NCBI GenBank assembly: GCA_001795335.1
Contig: MGOK01000033.1
Coordinates: 1,284-8,001, forward strand
Length of the DNA: 6,718 nucleotides
Direction of reading: 5' to 3'
DNA from: Chloroflexi bacterium RBG_19FT_COMBO_55_16
GTDB lineage: Bacteria > Chloroflexota > Anaerolineae > Anaerolineales > UBA4823
Shown piece by piece: positions 1 through 6,718 of the stretch (position 1 is the first letter of the stretch; the number at the start of each line of letters is the position of its first letter). Both the position numbers and the translations under genes were made by a program. The notes beneath the pieces were generated by a model, which worked only from the letters and a program-made list of their open reading frames with translations, was not told the origin of the DNA and ran no database searches.

Positions 1-1394
1 CCGGCGGCGCCGGTGGCGATAATCACGTAAACACGTGCATAGCGCCAATCGAACAAATTGATACCTGTGCCCAATCCGAGACCGGCTTGTTTCAAGATAT
101 TGAAGAGAATCATTGTTCCCGCGGTGCCAACCGCGGCTCCTAGCGCGCCATAACGCGGGATGAGCAGCAAATTGACGCCCAGGTTGAGGGCTGCGATGAA
201 CAGGTCTATGGCCACGACGTAACGAATTTTCCCATAAACTTTGAGCGTCAGGCCGTTCTGGCCTGTGGCTGCGTTGAAGTAATACCCGAAGGAAAGCAAG
301 GCCAGGATGATCGCTGACCCTTCATAGCGGGAGCCGTAAAGAAGAAGGGTGATGGGCCTGGCCAGCGAGAAGGTCAGGGCAAAGATCGGAAAGGAGATTA
401 CTGCGATCCAGGCCGCGTTCTGCCAGTACAGGTTGTTTATCTCCTCCCGATCATTTCTGGCGAACATGCGCGCCGCCACTGGTGTGAAAAGCAACCCAAA
501 ACTCATCAGCACCAGCTGATTGAGTTTGGCGGTAGGCTGAACTGACCGCAGCGCGGCTACGTCGATGGTACCATAAAAATGCGCTAATAGAAGGGCATCG
601 ACCGAACCCATGACAACATACACCAGGTCAGAAGCCAACAGAGGAACTGTAAAAGAAAGGACTTCGCGTGCCGGCACCCGGATCGCGCCCCAGCTGAAGT
701 GTTTGAAAATGCCGAACCCGCGCAAGGTACGGAAGAGAAGAATGGCGAAGATGGCAACTACCACTGTATCGACCGCCACGTACCCAACTGCCAGGAAGCG
801 CACACCGCTCTTACTAAGGATGAGCAGCAGAACAACGACCAGCTTGAGACCCGGTCCCAGAACGTACTTGCGGAAGAAGATCGCCCCGGGGCGAGAGAAT
901 ACGGCGAACATGCCTGTGAATACCGCGTCCAGGGCATCGACAGGCGCGATGAAGATCAGGATCAGCAACAGCGCCGAGGCTTGCTGGTCGCTGATGAATC
1001 TCCCTGCGATCATGCCCTGCAAGCCATAGAAAAGCAGGATCATAGCTACGCCAAGCGAAATGATGGAACTCAGCACCATCAGGATGGTGCCAAACATCTT
1101 ATCGTATTCGCTTTTCTCATGATAAATCGACACGAAGCGGGTGATGGCACGATCCAGGCCAAATGTTGTGATTGTCTCGCCGATGGCGGCGATTGAGAGG
1201 GCGTAAGCAAAAGCGCCATAATCGCTTTTTGAGAGATAGCGGACAATCAAGATCTGGATGGCGAAAGTCACTCCCTTGGAGATGAATTGGCCGACCATCA
1301 GCAGGCTTGAGCCACGGATCTGGCGCTTGGTAGCGACTTTCTTTATTCCGGGCGATAATTCGACCACGGCGGGAGATAAGCTTTCGTCGCTCAT
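1..1394 (-). CDS. Wzx-like polysaccharide flippase (MOP superfamily), 3' end beyond the left edge
   Basis: Predicted multi-span inner-membrane transporter that moves a lipid-linked polysaccharide unit across the membrane. The frame stays open from ATG 1394-1392 to the left edge, giving at least 464 residues; related flippases are usually about 430-500, so only a short C-terminus should be missing. Seen: a polar N-terminus of about 27 residues (begins MSDESLSPAVVEL), then alternating hydrophobic helices. The first pair flanks VRYLSKSDYGAFAYALS (from about residue 51), a signature region of polysaccharide-export MOP proteins, followed by a GLDRAITRFV loop near residue 79. The late segments include LLLYGSRYEGSA and PRYGALGAAVGTA, typical of the polysaccharide-biosynthesis C-terminal domain. 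The start overlaps the stop of the upstream sulfatase-like gene as ATGA, with a GGGG stretch 8 nt upstream (1406-1403), so translation is probably coupled. A teichuronic- or exopolysaccharide-type exporter is the same general role. The specific substrate cannot be read from the sequence. Confidence 0.9.
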   Translation of the reverse strand, partial: MSDESLSPAVVELSPGIKKVATKRQIRGSSLLMVGQFISKGVTFAIQILIVRYLSKSDYGAFAYALSIAAIGETITTFGLDRAITRFVSIYHEKSEYDKMFGTILMVLSSIISLGVAMILLFYGLQGMIAGRFISDQQASALLLILIFIAPVDALDAVFTGMFAVFSRPGAIFFRKYVLGPGLKLVVVLLLILSKSGVRFLAVGYVAVDTVVVAIFAILLFRTLRGFGIFKHFSWGAIRVPAREVLSFTVPLLASDLVYVVMGSVDALLLAHFYGTIDVAALRSVQPTAKLNQLVLMSFGLLFTPVAARMFARNDREEINNLYWQNAAWIAVISFPIFALTFSLARPITLLLYGSRYEGSAIILALLSFGYYFNAATGQNGLTLKVYGKIRYVVAIDLFIAALNLGVNLLLIPRYGALGAAVGTAGTMILFNILKQAGLGLGTGINLFDWRYARVYVIIATGAA

Positions 1395-2851
1395 GGCATG
1401 TACCCCAAAGCGCGCAAATGTTCCAGCATGACCGGGTCGATGGCGCCATTGCCGTCTACCTGCTGCGGAGGGAACAGCTCCAAATTGGCCCGCCAGGTCT
1501 CCAAAGCGCCCTGCAGCTCCTGCACAAAAGGCAGATCAGTCGAAATGCTACCGTCCATCAAGTTATGTTCCTCAAGGGGATCGCTACCTAGGTCGAATAA
1601 CTCTCCGGGGCGGTCGTTATACCAAATATATTTATGGGACGCAGAGTGAACGGCGATCTGTTGCCGGGGGTATTGGTTGGGATCCGCGGCGGGATTAACC
1701 TGGAGCAATTTCCCGATGATGTCATAGCTATCTGTGTAGTCTTCCTCTGCAAAGGCGTACCCGGATGGATCATTGGCAGCGGAAATAGACTTTGATAGGG
1801 GAGGGCGTTGCAATTGAGAGGAGGGCACTCTCCCTGTCGGGACACCAGCCCATTCCAGTAGTGACGGATAAAGGTCCAGGGTCTGTACTACGCCTTCGAC
1901 GGTCAGTCCCGAGAGGTAATCTGGATGGCGAATAATCAGCGGGACGTGGATCAAGTTATCGTGCAGGCTCAAAACGTGACCAACAATCCCCCGATAATCG
2001 CCCATCATCTCGCCGTGATCGGAAGTGACGATTAATATAGTCTCTTCCCAACCCGCTAATTGCCTCAGTTGCTCGACGAAGCGACCGATTTCACTGTCCA
2101 CATGGCGGATAGAGGCGTCATAAAGCGTATGCCAGACGCGCCGGTGGGTATCAGTAACCTGGCGCTTGCCTGAATTGAATTCCCATTGCTTCTTAAGAGT
2201 GAGGAGATCGTAATTTAGCAGGTATTTAAGATTGAACCCATCCCCTCGGGGAAGAAAGCCAATGGGCAAGGTCCATGGGAAATGGGGTGAAAGGACATTG
2301 GCGAACAAAAAGAAAGGAGTTTTCCTATCCCAGGCCTTGATCCAGGCGAACATGTTGTCAAGCAACAAGCGCGGGGCGATCATCTTCCTCAGGTATCTCG
2401 CCGCCAAGCGGACCTGGCGAGGCGAATCGCCAGAAAGTCGTTGGATCAAGCGTGTCATTCGGTGGGAGCTAAGCAACTCCTCGACGCTGTAGAATTCATC
2501 AAAACCCTGATCAAGGTGGTTTTGGGGACTGAAGAGCAGGTTTTGTGAGAAGGCAGCGGTGCGGTAGCCATGGGAGCGTAATGCATCGGGGAGAGTGACG
2601 ATCTCAGCGTTAAAACGCCGGTTGCCGTTGATGCTTTCAATCCTGTGCTGAGAGATGTAGAGTCCACTGAGCAGGCTGGCGTGAGAGGGAATAGTCCAGG
2701 TGGCTGCGGAAAAGGCGCGCCGGAATAGCAGGCTCTGGCGGGCAATAGCATCCAGGTGTGGTGTGGTCAGGAGCGGATAACCATAGCTCGAGACGTTCCT
2801 GGCGCGTAAGGTGTCCAGGATTAAGACGATGATGTTTGGCGGGCGTGTTAT
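1391..2851 (-). CDS. Sulfatase/alkaline-phosphatase-superfamily hydrolase with Thr nucleophile and apparent ATA start
   Basis: Predicted metal-dependent sulfo- or phosphoester hydrolase (or transferase) of the sulfatase fold, 486 residues from ATA. Seen in order: PNIIVLILDTLRA at residues 4-17, with metal-ligand Asp13; SYGY at 22-25 and TTPHLD at 29-34; nucleophile loop T53-I-P-S-H57-A-S-L-L-S-G; SPHFPW near 188-193; YDASIRHVDSEIG from 244; the metal-binding TSDHGE (Asp278, His279); GH at 291-292; and the C-terminal ELFDLGSDPLEEHNL at 417-431. This is the complete motif set of the family. Classical sulfatases use Cys or Ser in C/S-x-P-x-R, matured to formylglycine. Here Thr replaces it and His replaces Arg, as in sulfatase-fold proteins that use an unmodified Thr, so desulfation is not assured. 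No signal peptide or membrane helix is visible, suggesting cytoplasmic action. The start is inferred: the frame has no ATG/GTG/TTG before residue 126, and AGGAGAG lies 6 nt before ATA 2851-2849. The fold is secure; substrate and start codon are less so. Confidence 0.88.
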   Translation of the reverse strand: MTRPPNIIVLILDTLRARNVSSYGYPLLTTPHLDAIARQSLLFRRAFSAATWTIPSHASLLSGLYISQHRIESINGNRRFNAEIVTLPDALRSHGYRTAAFSQNLLFSPQNHLDQGFDEFYSVEELLSSHRMTRLIQRLSGDSPRQVRLAARYLRKMIAPRLLLDNMFAWIKAWDRKTPFFLFANVLSPHFPWTLPIGFLPRGDGFNLKYLLNYDLLTLKKQWEFNSGKRQVTDTHRRVWHTLYDASIRHVDSEIGRFVEQLRQLAGWEETILIVTSDHGEMMGDYRGIVGHVLSLHDNLIHVPLIIRHPDYLSGLTVEGVVQTLDLYPSLLEWAGVPTGRVPSSQLQRPPLSKSISAANDPSGYAFAEEDYTDSYDIIGKLLQVNPAADPNQYPRQQIAVHSASHKYIWYNDRPGELFDLGSDPLEEHNLMDGSISTDLPFVQELQGALETWRANLELFPPQQVDGNGAIDPVMLEHLRALGYMP

Positions 2852-2852
2852 A

Positions 2853-4367
2853 TCAAACTCTCCTGAGATCCAGGGCTGAATCGGGATCAGCCTGGGCAGA
2901 AATTCCGGCGAGATAGCTTGTCACTCCGGCCAGCGCCAACATCAGCCAGAAAAAACGTTCATAGGCCAGGGTGAGGAAGATACCGGTGGTGAGATAAGTG
3001 ACAATGGCCAACATTAACCCGGTTGCCAGGTTGGCTAGATCGGGGCGAGTATGCAACCAACGGCGGCGGGTTTGGGCCAGGTTGCGAAGTGTCACGAAGA
3101 GGATGGCCAGGAAACATCCTAAGCCAAGCACACCGGTATCGGCGGCGATATCCAGATATAGATTGTGTGCCGCCCGATAAGAGGCTTGTACTCTCAAGCC
3201 AACCGCATCAGCGTACTGGGGGTAGTAATACTTGAACATGCCTGGACCGACCCCAATCAGGGGGTGGTCGGCAAAGGCAAGCCCTGCAGCAGCCATCTCA
3301 GTCAGACGGCTTTCCGTGGAGCTATCGGCAGCACGGATACCGCTGCCATCCACACCTCCCACCGCACCGATGACAGCCTCCAGGGAGATCAGGCGTGCGC
3401 CATATTGAGGGAGGGCGCGCAGAAGCAGGAACAAGCCGATGAAGATCACTGCCAGCTGATAGAGCTTGATGTAACGCAAGAGAGCCATGATCACGAGCAT
3501 AAGCAGGAACCCGACGGCAGCTCCACGGGAGAAGGTCAGCCCGACCCCAAGCGAAATCACCGCGGTTAAGATGAGCGCCAACAAACGCAACAATTTTGAA
3601 CGTTCGCCCCATACTCGAAATAATCCCAGGGGTACGAGCATCAGCATCAACTGGGCATGATAATTCTGGTCGCCAATTGTCCCTGCTAGGCGTGGCTGAT
3701 AAACTTCGCCTGCCAACAATTCAACCCCGGTTCCGAAAGCTGCATTACTCATTTGGGCAAAGCCACCAAAATTGTTGTCAAACGACTGGGTGGCTTGCTG
3801 GTAAACAGAGAGACTGGCGATCAAGGCCCCAGCCAGCAGCAAGACCCAGATCGCCTTGCGGAGGGAGGCCAGGCTTCGAATTGTGTTGATAATCAGGAAG
3901 TAAAAGAGCACTCCCTCAATCATATAAGTCGTCAAGCTTTGCGTGACGACGCTTGTGGATCTGGCAAAAAAAGCACTGACGGCTTGGACACCGAGGAAAA
4001 GGATTAAGAGCAGCATGACCTGGTTTACGATAATTTTTTGGCGGCGGAAGATCAGATAATAACCAAGCGGGCTGATTAGCAAGATCGGGAAAGCTACCCC
4101 AATGAAATAAGGCACCCCGTGAAATTTAACCGCGACCACCGCGGCATTGGTGTACAGGATGAAGAGAACGGTCAAGGTTGAAGCGTTTGGCCAGGCGAAC
4201 ATGGCGATGGCCAGGAGAAGCGCTCCTACAATGGCGAGCGCCAGGATCGGTTGGAGCGCGGCGATGAAGCCGATCGCAGCAATGGCGATTAAACCTAGGG
4301 TCAGTAAGATGACTGACTTGCGCCCCCTAGGAAAAAACTGTGCAAAGTCTCCATTAAATAAAGTCAT
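2853..4367 (-). CDS. Wzy polymerase / O-antigen ligase-family membrane protein
   Basis: Integral membrane protein of 504 residues in the Wzy_C/O-antigen-ligase family, which either polymerises lipid-linked repeat units or transfers finished glycan to an acceptor on the outer face of the membrane. Seen: about a dozen hydrophobic segments spread from residue 18 to about 490. A long polar loop near 190-232 ends in RLAGTIGDQNYHA (226-238), matching the R-x-x-G-x-x-x-D-x-N element of the family. TFSRGAAVGF lies at 278-287. A second large loop (about 320-410) carries STESRLTEMAAAG, then GVGPGMFKYYYPQYAD (372-387) and AAHNLYLDIAADTGVLGL (399-416), with His401 in the conserved HN position. ATG 4367 overlaps the stop of the GT2 gene as ATGA; a GGAG lies 11 nt upstream (4382-4379). 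Polymerase and ligase cannot be told apart by these motifs. The neighbouring flippase and glycosyltransferases favour a polymerase in a Wzx/Wzy pathway. The family call is secure. Confidence 0.92.
   Translation of the reverse strand: MTLFNGDFAQFFPRGRKSVILLTLGLIAIAAIGFIAALQPILALAIVGALLLAIAMFAWPNASTLTVLFILYTNAAVVAVKFHGVPYFIGVAFPILLISPLGYYLIFRRQKIIVNQVMLLLILFLGVQAVSAFFARSTSVVTQSLTTYMIEGVLFYFLIINTIRSLASLRKAIWVLLLAGALIASLSVYQQATQSFDNNFGGFAQMSNAAFGTGVELLAGEVYQPRLAGTIGDQNYHAQLMLMLVPLGLFRVWGERSKLLRLLALILTAVISLGVGLTFSRGAAVGFLLMLVIMALLRYIKLYQLAVIFIGLFLLLRALPQYGARLISLEAVIGAVGGVDGSGIRAADSSTESRLTEMAAAGLAFADHPLIGVGPGMFKYYYPQYADAVGLRVQASYRAAHNLYLDIAADTGVLGLGCFLAILFVTLRNLAQTRRRWLHTRPDLANLATGLMLAIVTYLTTGIFLTLAYERFFWLMLALAGVTSYLAGISAQADPDSALDLRRV
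2858..2864 (-). promoter_or_regulatory. Shine-Dalgarno sequence that fixes the sulfatase-like start
   Basis: AGGAGAG is read on the minus strand inside the last codons of the Wzy/ligase-family gene. Its spacer to the in-frame ATA at 2851-2849 is TTTGAT, 6 nt, which is ideal for initiation. It is the strongest ribosome-binding site in the window. It has no other useful start downstream: the out-of-frame TTG at 2856-2854 meets TAA two codons later. It therefore supports ATA as the initiation codon. Confidence 0.75.
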
Positions 4368-5578
4368 GGTGAACTTCGCTCCGGAGGAACTGATAAGTTG
4401 CCTTGATGTGCTACTTCGTTTAGGCTGGTCTCCTTACGTTGCGGCTCCCACAACTCTATGCGGCGACCGCGCAAGATGTTCACCGTCGCTAGAAGTGAGG
4501 CGGCGTACACCATACAAAAGAAAAATGGGATGGAAAATACTTTTAACCGCCCAAGCCGGGATTGCTGGAGAAGCATGCCTAAAAAAGCACAGCCATAAAA
4601 ACCTAACTGGACGAGCATGGCCGACTGGTAGAACAGCCCCCGGTTCCAAAGTAGAACGTTAACAAAGAAAAGCACAAGTAAGGGGAAAACTAACAATCGG
4701 CGCACAACTTTGTGGGAGATAACCTGGATAGCGTAGAAACCATAACGGAAGGGGTTAAGCAAGCTACTCATGACCAGGATAGCCCGCAGCCCTTGGGTGG
4801 TAACGCGCACTTTTCGACCGAATTCGATGCCACTTGACTGCGCCACGGGTTCGAAGGCGAGGGCGTCGGGCGCAAAGACCAAACGGTAACCCTGGGCGAT
4901 AACGCTAGTAGAGGTCACAAAGTCGTCGGTTACGCCAGGAGGAATGGGGTGAAACAGGCCGCGGCGGATGGCGTAGATCGATCCGGTAGCTGAGATGACA
5001 TTTCCAGCCCGACTTTGAGATCGCTTCAAAATGCGATCGAAATTCCAATAACCGCGTTCACCATCGATTGTGCCGCCTATACCACGCTTTACTATATATT
5101 TCTGGTTGCCGGCCACACCGCCGATCTGTGTGTCTGCGAAGGGCATAACCAGGTAGCGCAAGGCATCCGGCGCAAAGACGCTATTAGCATCCGAAAAGAC
5201 TAGGATTTCGCCGGTGGCAGCCGCGGCGGCGGTGTTGAGGGCAGGGATTTTTCCCTGGCGAGGCAGGGCAAGCAAAGTGATTCCCCGGCTGGCGTAGCTG
5301 CGTACGATGGCATCCGTGCTGTCTGTCGATCCATCGGAGGCGATCAACACTTCGAGCTGGTCGTGGGGATAGTCCAGCGCTAGAAGGTTGTCCAACCTGG
5401 CGGCGATGCTCCCCGCTTCGTTATGAGCGGCGATGATTACACTTACGCGCGGGGTGATCTCAGCGCTTTTATATGGACGGTGCCAGAAAAGGCCGTAAAG
5501 CCAAACCAGCAGAGGGAAAATCACATAGCCATAGAAGATGAGCGTCAAAGCTCCCCAAAATAAAATTAAGCTGATCAT
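4364..5578 (-). CDS. Membrane-anchored family 2 glycosyltransferase
   Basis: Predicted inverting GT2 enzyme of 404 residues that transfers a sugar from a nucleotide donor on the cytoplasmic face of the membrane. Seen: an N-terminal membrane helix (about 3-30), then the GT-A domain with PRVSVIIAAHNEA (43-55), DGSTDST (82-88, donor-binding Asp82), FSDANS (128-133, the DxD-like metal site) and VTDDF (216-220, candidate catalytic acid pair). QGLRA follows at 262-266, in the place of the Q-x-x-R-W motif of processive enzymes but without the Trp. Two or three further hydrophobic segments lie between about 295 and 370. The C-terminus is a polar tail after ELWEPQRK (375-382). This layout resembles hyaluronan, cellulose or poly-N-acetylglucosamine synthases, so it could be processive, but a single-sugar transferase is equally possible. 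ATG 5578 overlaps the stop of the GT4 gene as TAATG, and its stop overlaps the next start as ATGA. Donor and acceptor are unknown. Confidence 0.92.
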   Translation of the reverse strand: MISLILFWGALTLIFYGYVIFPLLVWLYGLFWHRPYKSAEITPRVSVIIAAHNEAGSIAARLDNLLALDYPHDQLEVLIASDGSTDSTDAIVRSYASRGITLLALPRQGKIPALNTAAAAATGEILVFSDANSVFAPDALRYLVMPFADTQIGGVAGNQKYIVKRGIGGTIDGERGYWNFDRILKRSQSRAGNVISATGSIYAIRRGLFHPIPPGVTDDFVTSTSVIAQGYRLVFAPDALAFEPVAQSSGIEFGRKVRVTTQGLRAILVMSSLLNPFRYGFYAIQVISHKVVRRLLVFPLLVLFFVNVLLWNRGLFYQSAMLVQLGFYGCAFLGMLLQQSRLGRLKVFSIPFFFCMVYAASLLATVNILRGRRIELWEPQRKETSLNEVAHQGNLSVPPERSSP

Positions 5579-6718
5579 TAATATCCCCTCTTAAACTGTT
5601 GGGCCAAGGTGTTAGCGTTCTTATTCTGGTCAAACTCACTCAGTACTTTCTCTCTCCCGGCCTGACCCAGGCGCTTGCGCAATCTTACATCATGGTAAAG
5701 GCGCTCCAAAGCGTTGGCGATCACCGCGGAGTCTCGGGGTGGAACCAGGAGACCGCTGTGCCCATCTTCGACTAACTCTGGAATACCTGAAATGCCACTT
5801 GCCACCACCGGCACCCCGCTGCTCATAGCTTCCATTAAGACTACTGGGATACCCTCGCGCCGGCCGCTCTGGGTAGGAATGCTCGGAACCGACAGGACGT
5901 GAACTCTCCTAAATAATTTAGCGATCTCCTGGCGGGGGAGTTGCCCGTGGAAGCGAACGCGCTCCGCCAGCCCGGCCTTTGCTACCTGGTCAACCAGCGA
6001 TTCCAGATATGGCCCATTGCCCACCAAGTGGCATAAGAAATCGAGACCGCGTTCCTGCAGCAACCGGCAGGCCTCGATCAGATAGGTGTGGCCCTTGACT
6101 TCGTACATAGTGCCAATGCACAGGATTGCAAAGGGGCGGTCTGGAGGGCCGTCTAGATCGTTGGGGGGTGCTGGTTGATAAAATTGTGTGTCCACGCCGC
6201 AATGAATTACTAAGACTTTCTCAACAAACCTGGTGCCGCAATTCTCAAGGATGAATTCTTTGTTGTAGTTCGAAATGGTTACCACAAAGGAGGCCTCGGC
6301 CACCTTTTGAGCGAGCATGTGCTGGTCAGTCTGCAGGTCGGCTCCGTGGGCGGTAAAACTATAGGGGATATCTGTCAGGCGGTGGACGATGTAAGCAGCT
6401 GCCGCGGGGTGGTTGGCGAAATGCGCATGCACATGGCTGGCTTTCTCGGCCTGCATCAAATGGGCGAAATAGACACTCTTGGGGAAGATACTTAACGCGC
6501 CGAAGAAGAAGTTTGGGCTACCCCAGTTCCAACGTATCAGTCCGAACAGGGTGCTGAAATAGGCACTCGGCCGATGGCGCAGGAAATGCGCCTGGGCGCG
6601 CAGGATGTCCCAGGAGAAAAAAGGGGCGTAATGGGCGCGGGCTACAAAATCTTCTGCCTCTGGGTGCATTACCAGCTTGCCTTGAGGTTTACTGATGCGC
6701 TCGATCAATTTCGTCCAG
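5578..6718 (-). CDS. Family 4 glycosyltransferase, 5' end beyond the right edge
   Basis: Predicted retaining GT-B glycosyltransferase of family GT4, probably adding a sugar to a lipid-linked intermediate at the cytoplasmic face. Positions are counted from the in-frame TTG at 6708. Seen: HVHAHFANHPAAAAY (92-106) and PYSFTAHGADL (115-125), the acceptor-side N-domain signature; FVVTISNYNKEF (141-152); VIHCGVDTQFYQP (167-179); the donor-domain loop IGTMYEVKGH (198-207) with Lys205; and the E-x7-E motif in EGIPVVLMEAMSSGVP (Glu285, Glu293), followed by GIPELVEDGHSGLLVPP. The frame is open through TTG to the window edge (preceding codons TGG ACG AAA). The usual N-terminal segment of this family, with the first beta strand and glycine-rich loop, is missing, so roughly 30-50 residues probably lie outside. 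It resembles exopolysaccharide/colanic-acid-type GT4 enzymes. In the usual G-R-x-x-x-x-K element, Arg is replaced by Thr here. The family is secure; the linkage formed is unknown. Confidence 0.92.
   Translation of the reverse strand, partial: WTKLIERISKPQGKLVMHPEAEDFVARAHYAPFFSWDILRAQAHFLRHRPSAYFSTLFGLIRWNWGSPNFFFGALSIFPKSVYFAHLMQAEKASHVHAHFANHPAAAAYIVHRLTDIPYSFTAHGADLQTDQHMLAQKVAEASFVVTISNYNKEFILENCGTRFVEKVLVIHCGVDTQFYQPAPPNDLDGPPDRPFAILCIGTMYEVKGHTYLIEACRLLQERGLDFLCHLVGNGPYLESLVDQVAKAGLAERVRFHGQLPRQEIAKLFRRVHVLSVPSIPTQSGRREGIPVVLMEAMSSGVPVVASGISGIPELVEDGHSGLLVPPRDSAVIANALERLYHDVRLRKRLGQAGREKVLSEFDQNKNANTLAQQFKRGY
5585..5591 (-). promoter_or_regulatory. Ribosome-binding site of the GT2 gene
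   Basis: AGAGGGG is read on the minus strand within the final codons of the GT4 gene, with a 6 nt spacer (ATATTA) to ATG 5578-5576. The spacing and the TAATG stop-start overlap support that ATG as the true start and point to coupled translation. Confidence 0.65.

Noticed and set aside
699..1196. A 165-residue plus-strand open frame
   Set aside because: It lies antisense to the flippase. Its very polar, Gln/Asp/Glu-rich composition is what the reverse complement of hydrophobic codons yields, and it has no recognisable domain.
1117..1449. A 110-residue minus-strand open frame spanning the sulfatase/flippase junction
   Set aside because: It is out of frame with both real genes, whose frames explain this stretch fully.
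1391..2476. TTG at 2476 as the start of the sulfatase-like gene
   Set aside because: It would remove Asp13 and the Thr53 nucleophile loop, although the same frame encodes them intact upstream. No ribosome-binding site was sought in support, since the family N-terminus is clearly present before it.
2455..2751. A 98-residue minus-strand open frame overlapping the sulfatase-like N-terminus
   Set aside because: It is a shadow in another frame of the same strand. The sulfatase frame carries recognisable family motifs here and this one carries none.
3165..3569. A 134-residue plus-strand open frame
   Set aside because: It is antisense to the Wzy_C region, with polar low-information composition and no motif.
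4147..4662. A 171-residue plus-strand open frame across the GT2/Wzy junction
   Set aside because: It is antisense to two confidently identified genes and has no recognisable motif.
5578..6708. TTG at 6708 as the true start of the GT4 gene
   Set aside because: The frame stays open to the window edge and the expected N-terminal part of the family is absent, so the real start is most likely outside the window.

Overview
The window is one uninterrupted stretch of a bacterial cell-surface polysaccharide cluster. Everything that can be supported as coding lies on the minus strand. Read in transcription order (right to left), the genes are: a family 4 glycosyltransferase whose 5' end lies beyond the right edge; a membrane-anchored family 2 glycosyltransferase; a multi-span Wzy/O-antigen-ligase-type protein; a sulfatase/alkaline-phosphatase-superfamily enzyme; and a Wzx-like flippase whose 3' end lies beyond the left edge.

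Layout: 6718-5578 GT4 (partial), 5578-4364 GT2, 4367-2853 Wzy/ligase family, 2851-1391 sulfatase-like enzyme, 1394-1 Wzx-like flippase (partial). There is no intergenic DNA. The junctions are TAATG, ATGA, TGA-T-ATA and ATGA, so the genes almost certainly form one transcript with translational coupling. Both the promoter and the terminator must lie outside the window. I saw no RNA gene, mobile element, CRISPR array, or convincing repeat.

How the genes would work together (inference from families): the two glycosyltransferases extend a lipid-linked repeat unit on the cytoplasmic face, the flippase moves it across the membrane, and the Wzy/ligase-family protein polymerises or attaches it. The sulfatase-like enzyme has no visible signal peptide, so it may act on the cytoplasmic side, for example by trimming or adding a charged ester substituent.

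The most notable observation is the start of the sulfatase-like gene. The frame carries a complete N-terminal half with metal and nucleophile motifs, yet it holds no ATG, GTG or TTG codon between the upstream in-frame stop (2923-2921) and residue 126. A strong Shine-Dalgarno sequence (AGGAGAG) sits 6 nt before an in-frame ATA at 2851-2849, exactly where the protein family should begin. A standard gene caller would start at TTG 2476 and lose the catalytic N-terminus. The nucleophile position is Thr in a T-I-P-S-H motif, not Cys or Ser in C/S-x-P-x-R, so this is unlikely to be a formylglycine-dependent sulfatase.

Organism: base composition is moderately GC-rich and there is no strong lineage marker. 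The cluster type occurs in many phyla. An environmental bacterium such as a member of Chloroflexota (Anaerolineae) is a weak guess only.
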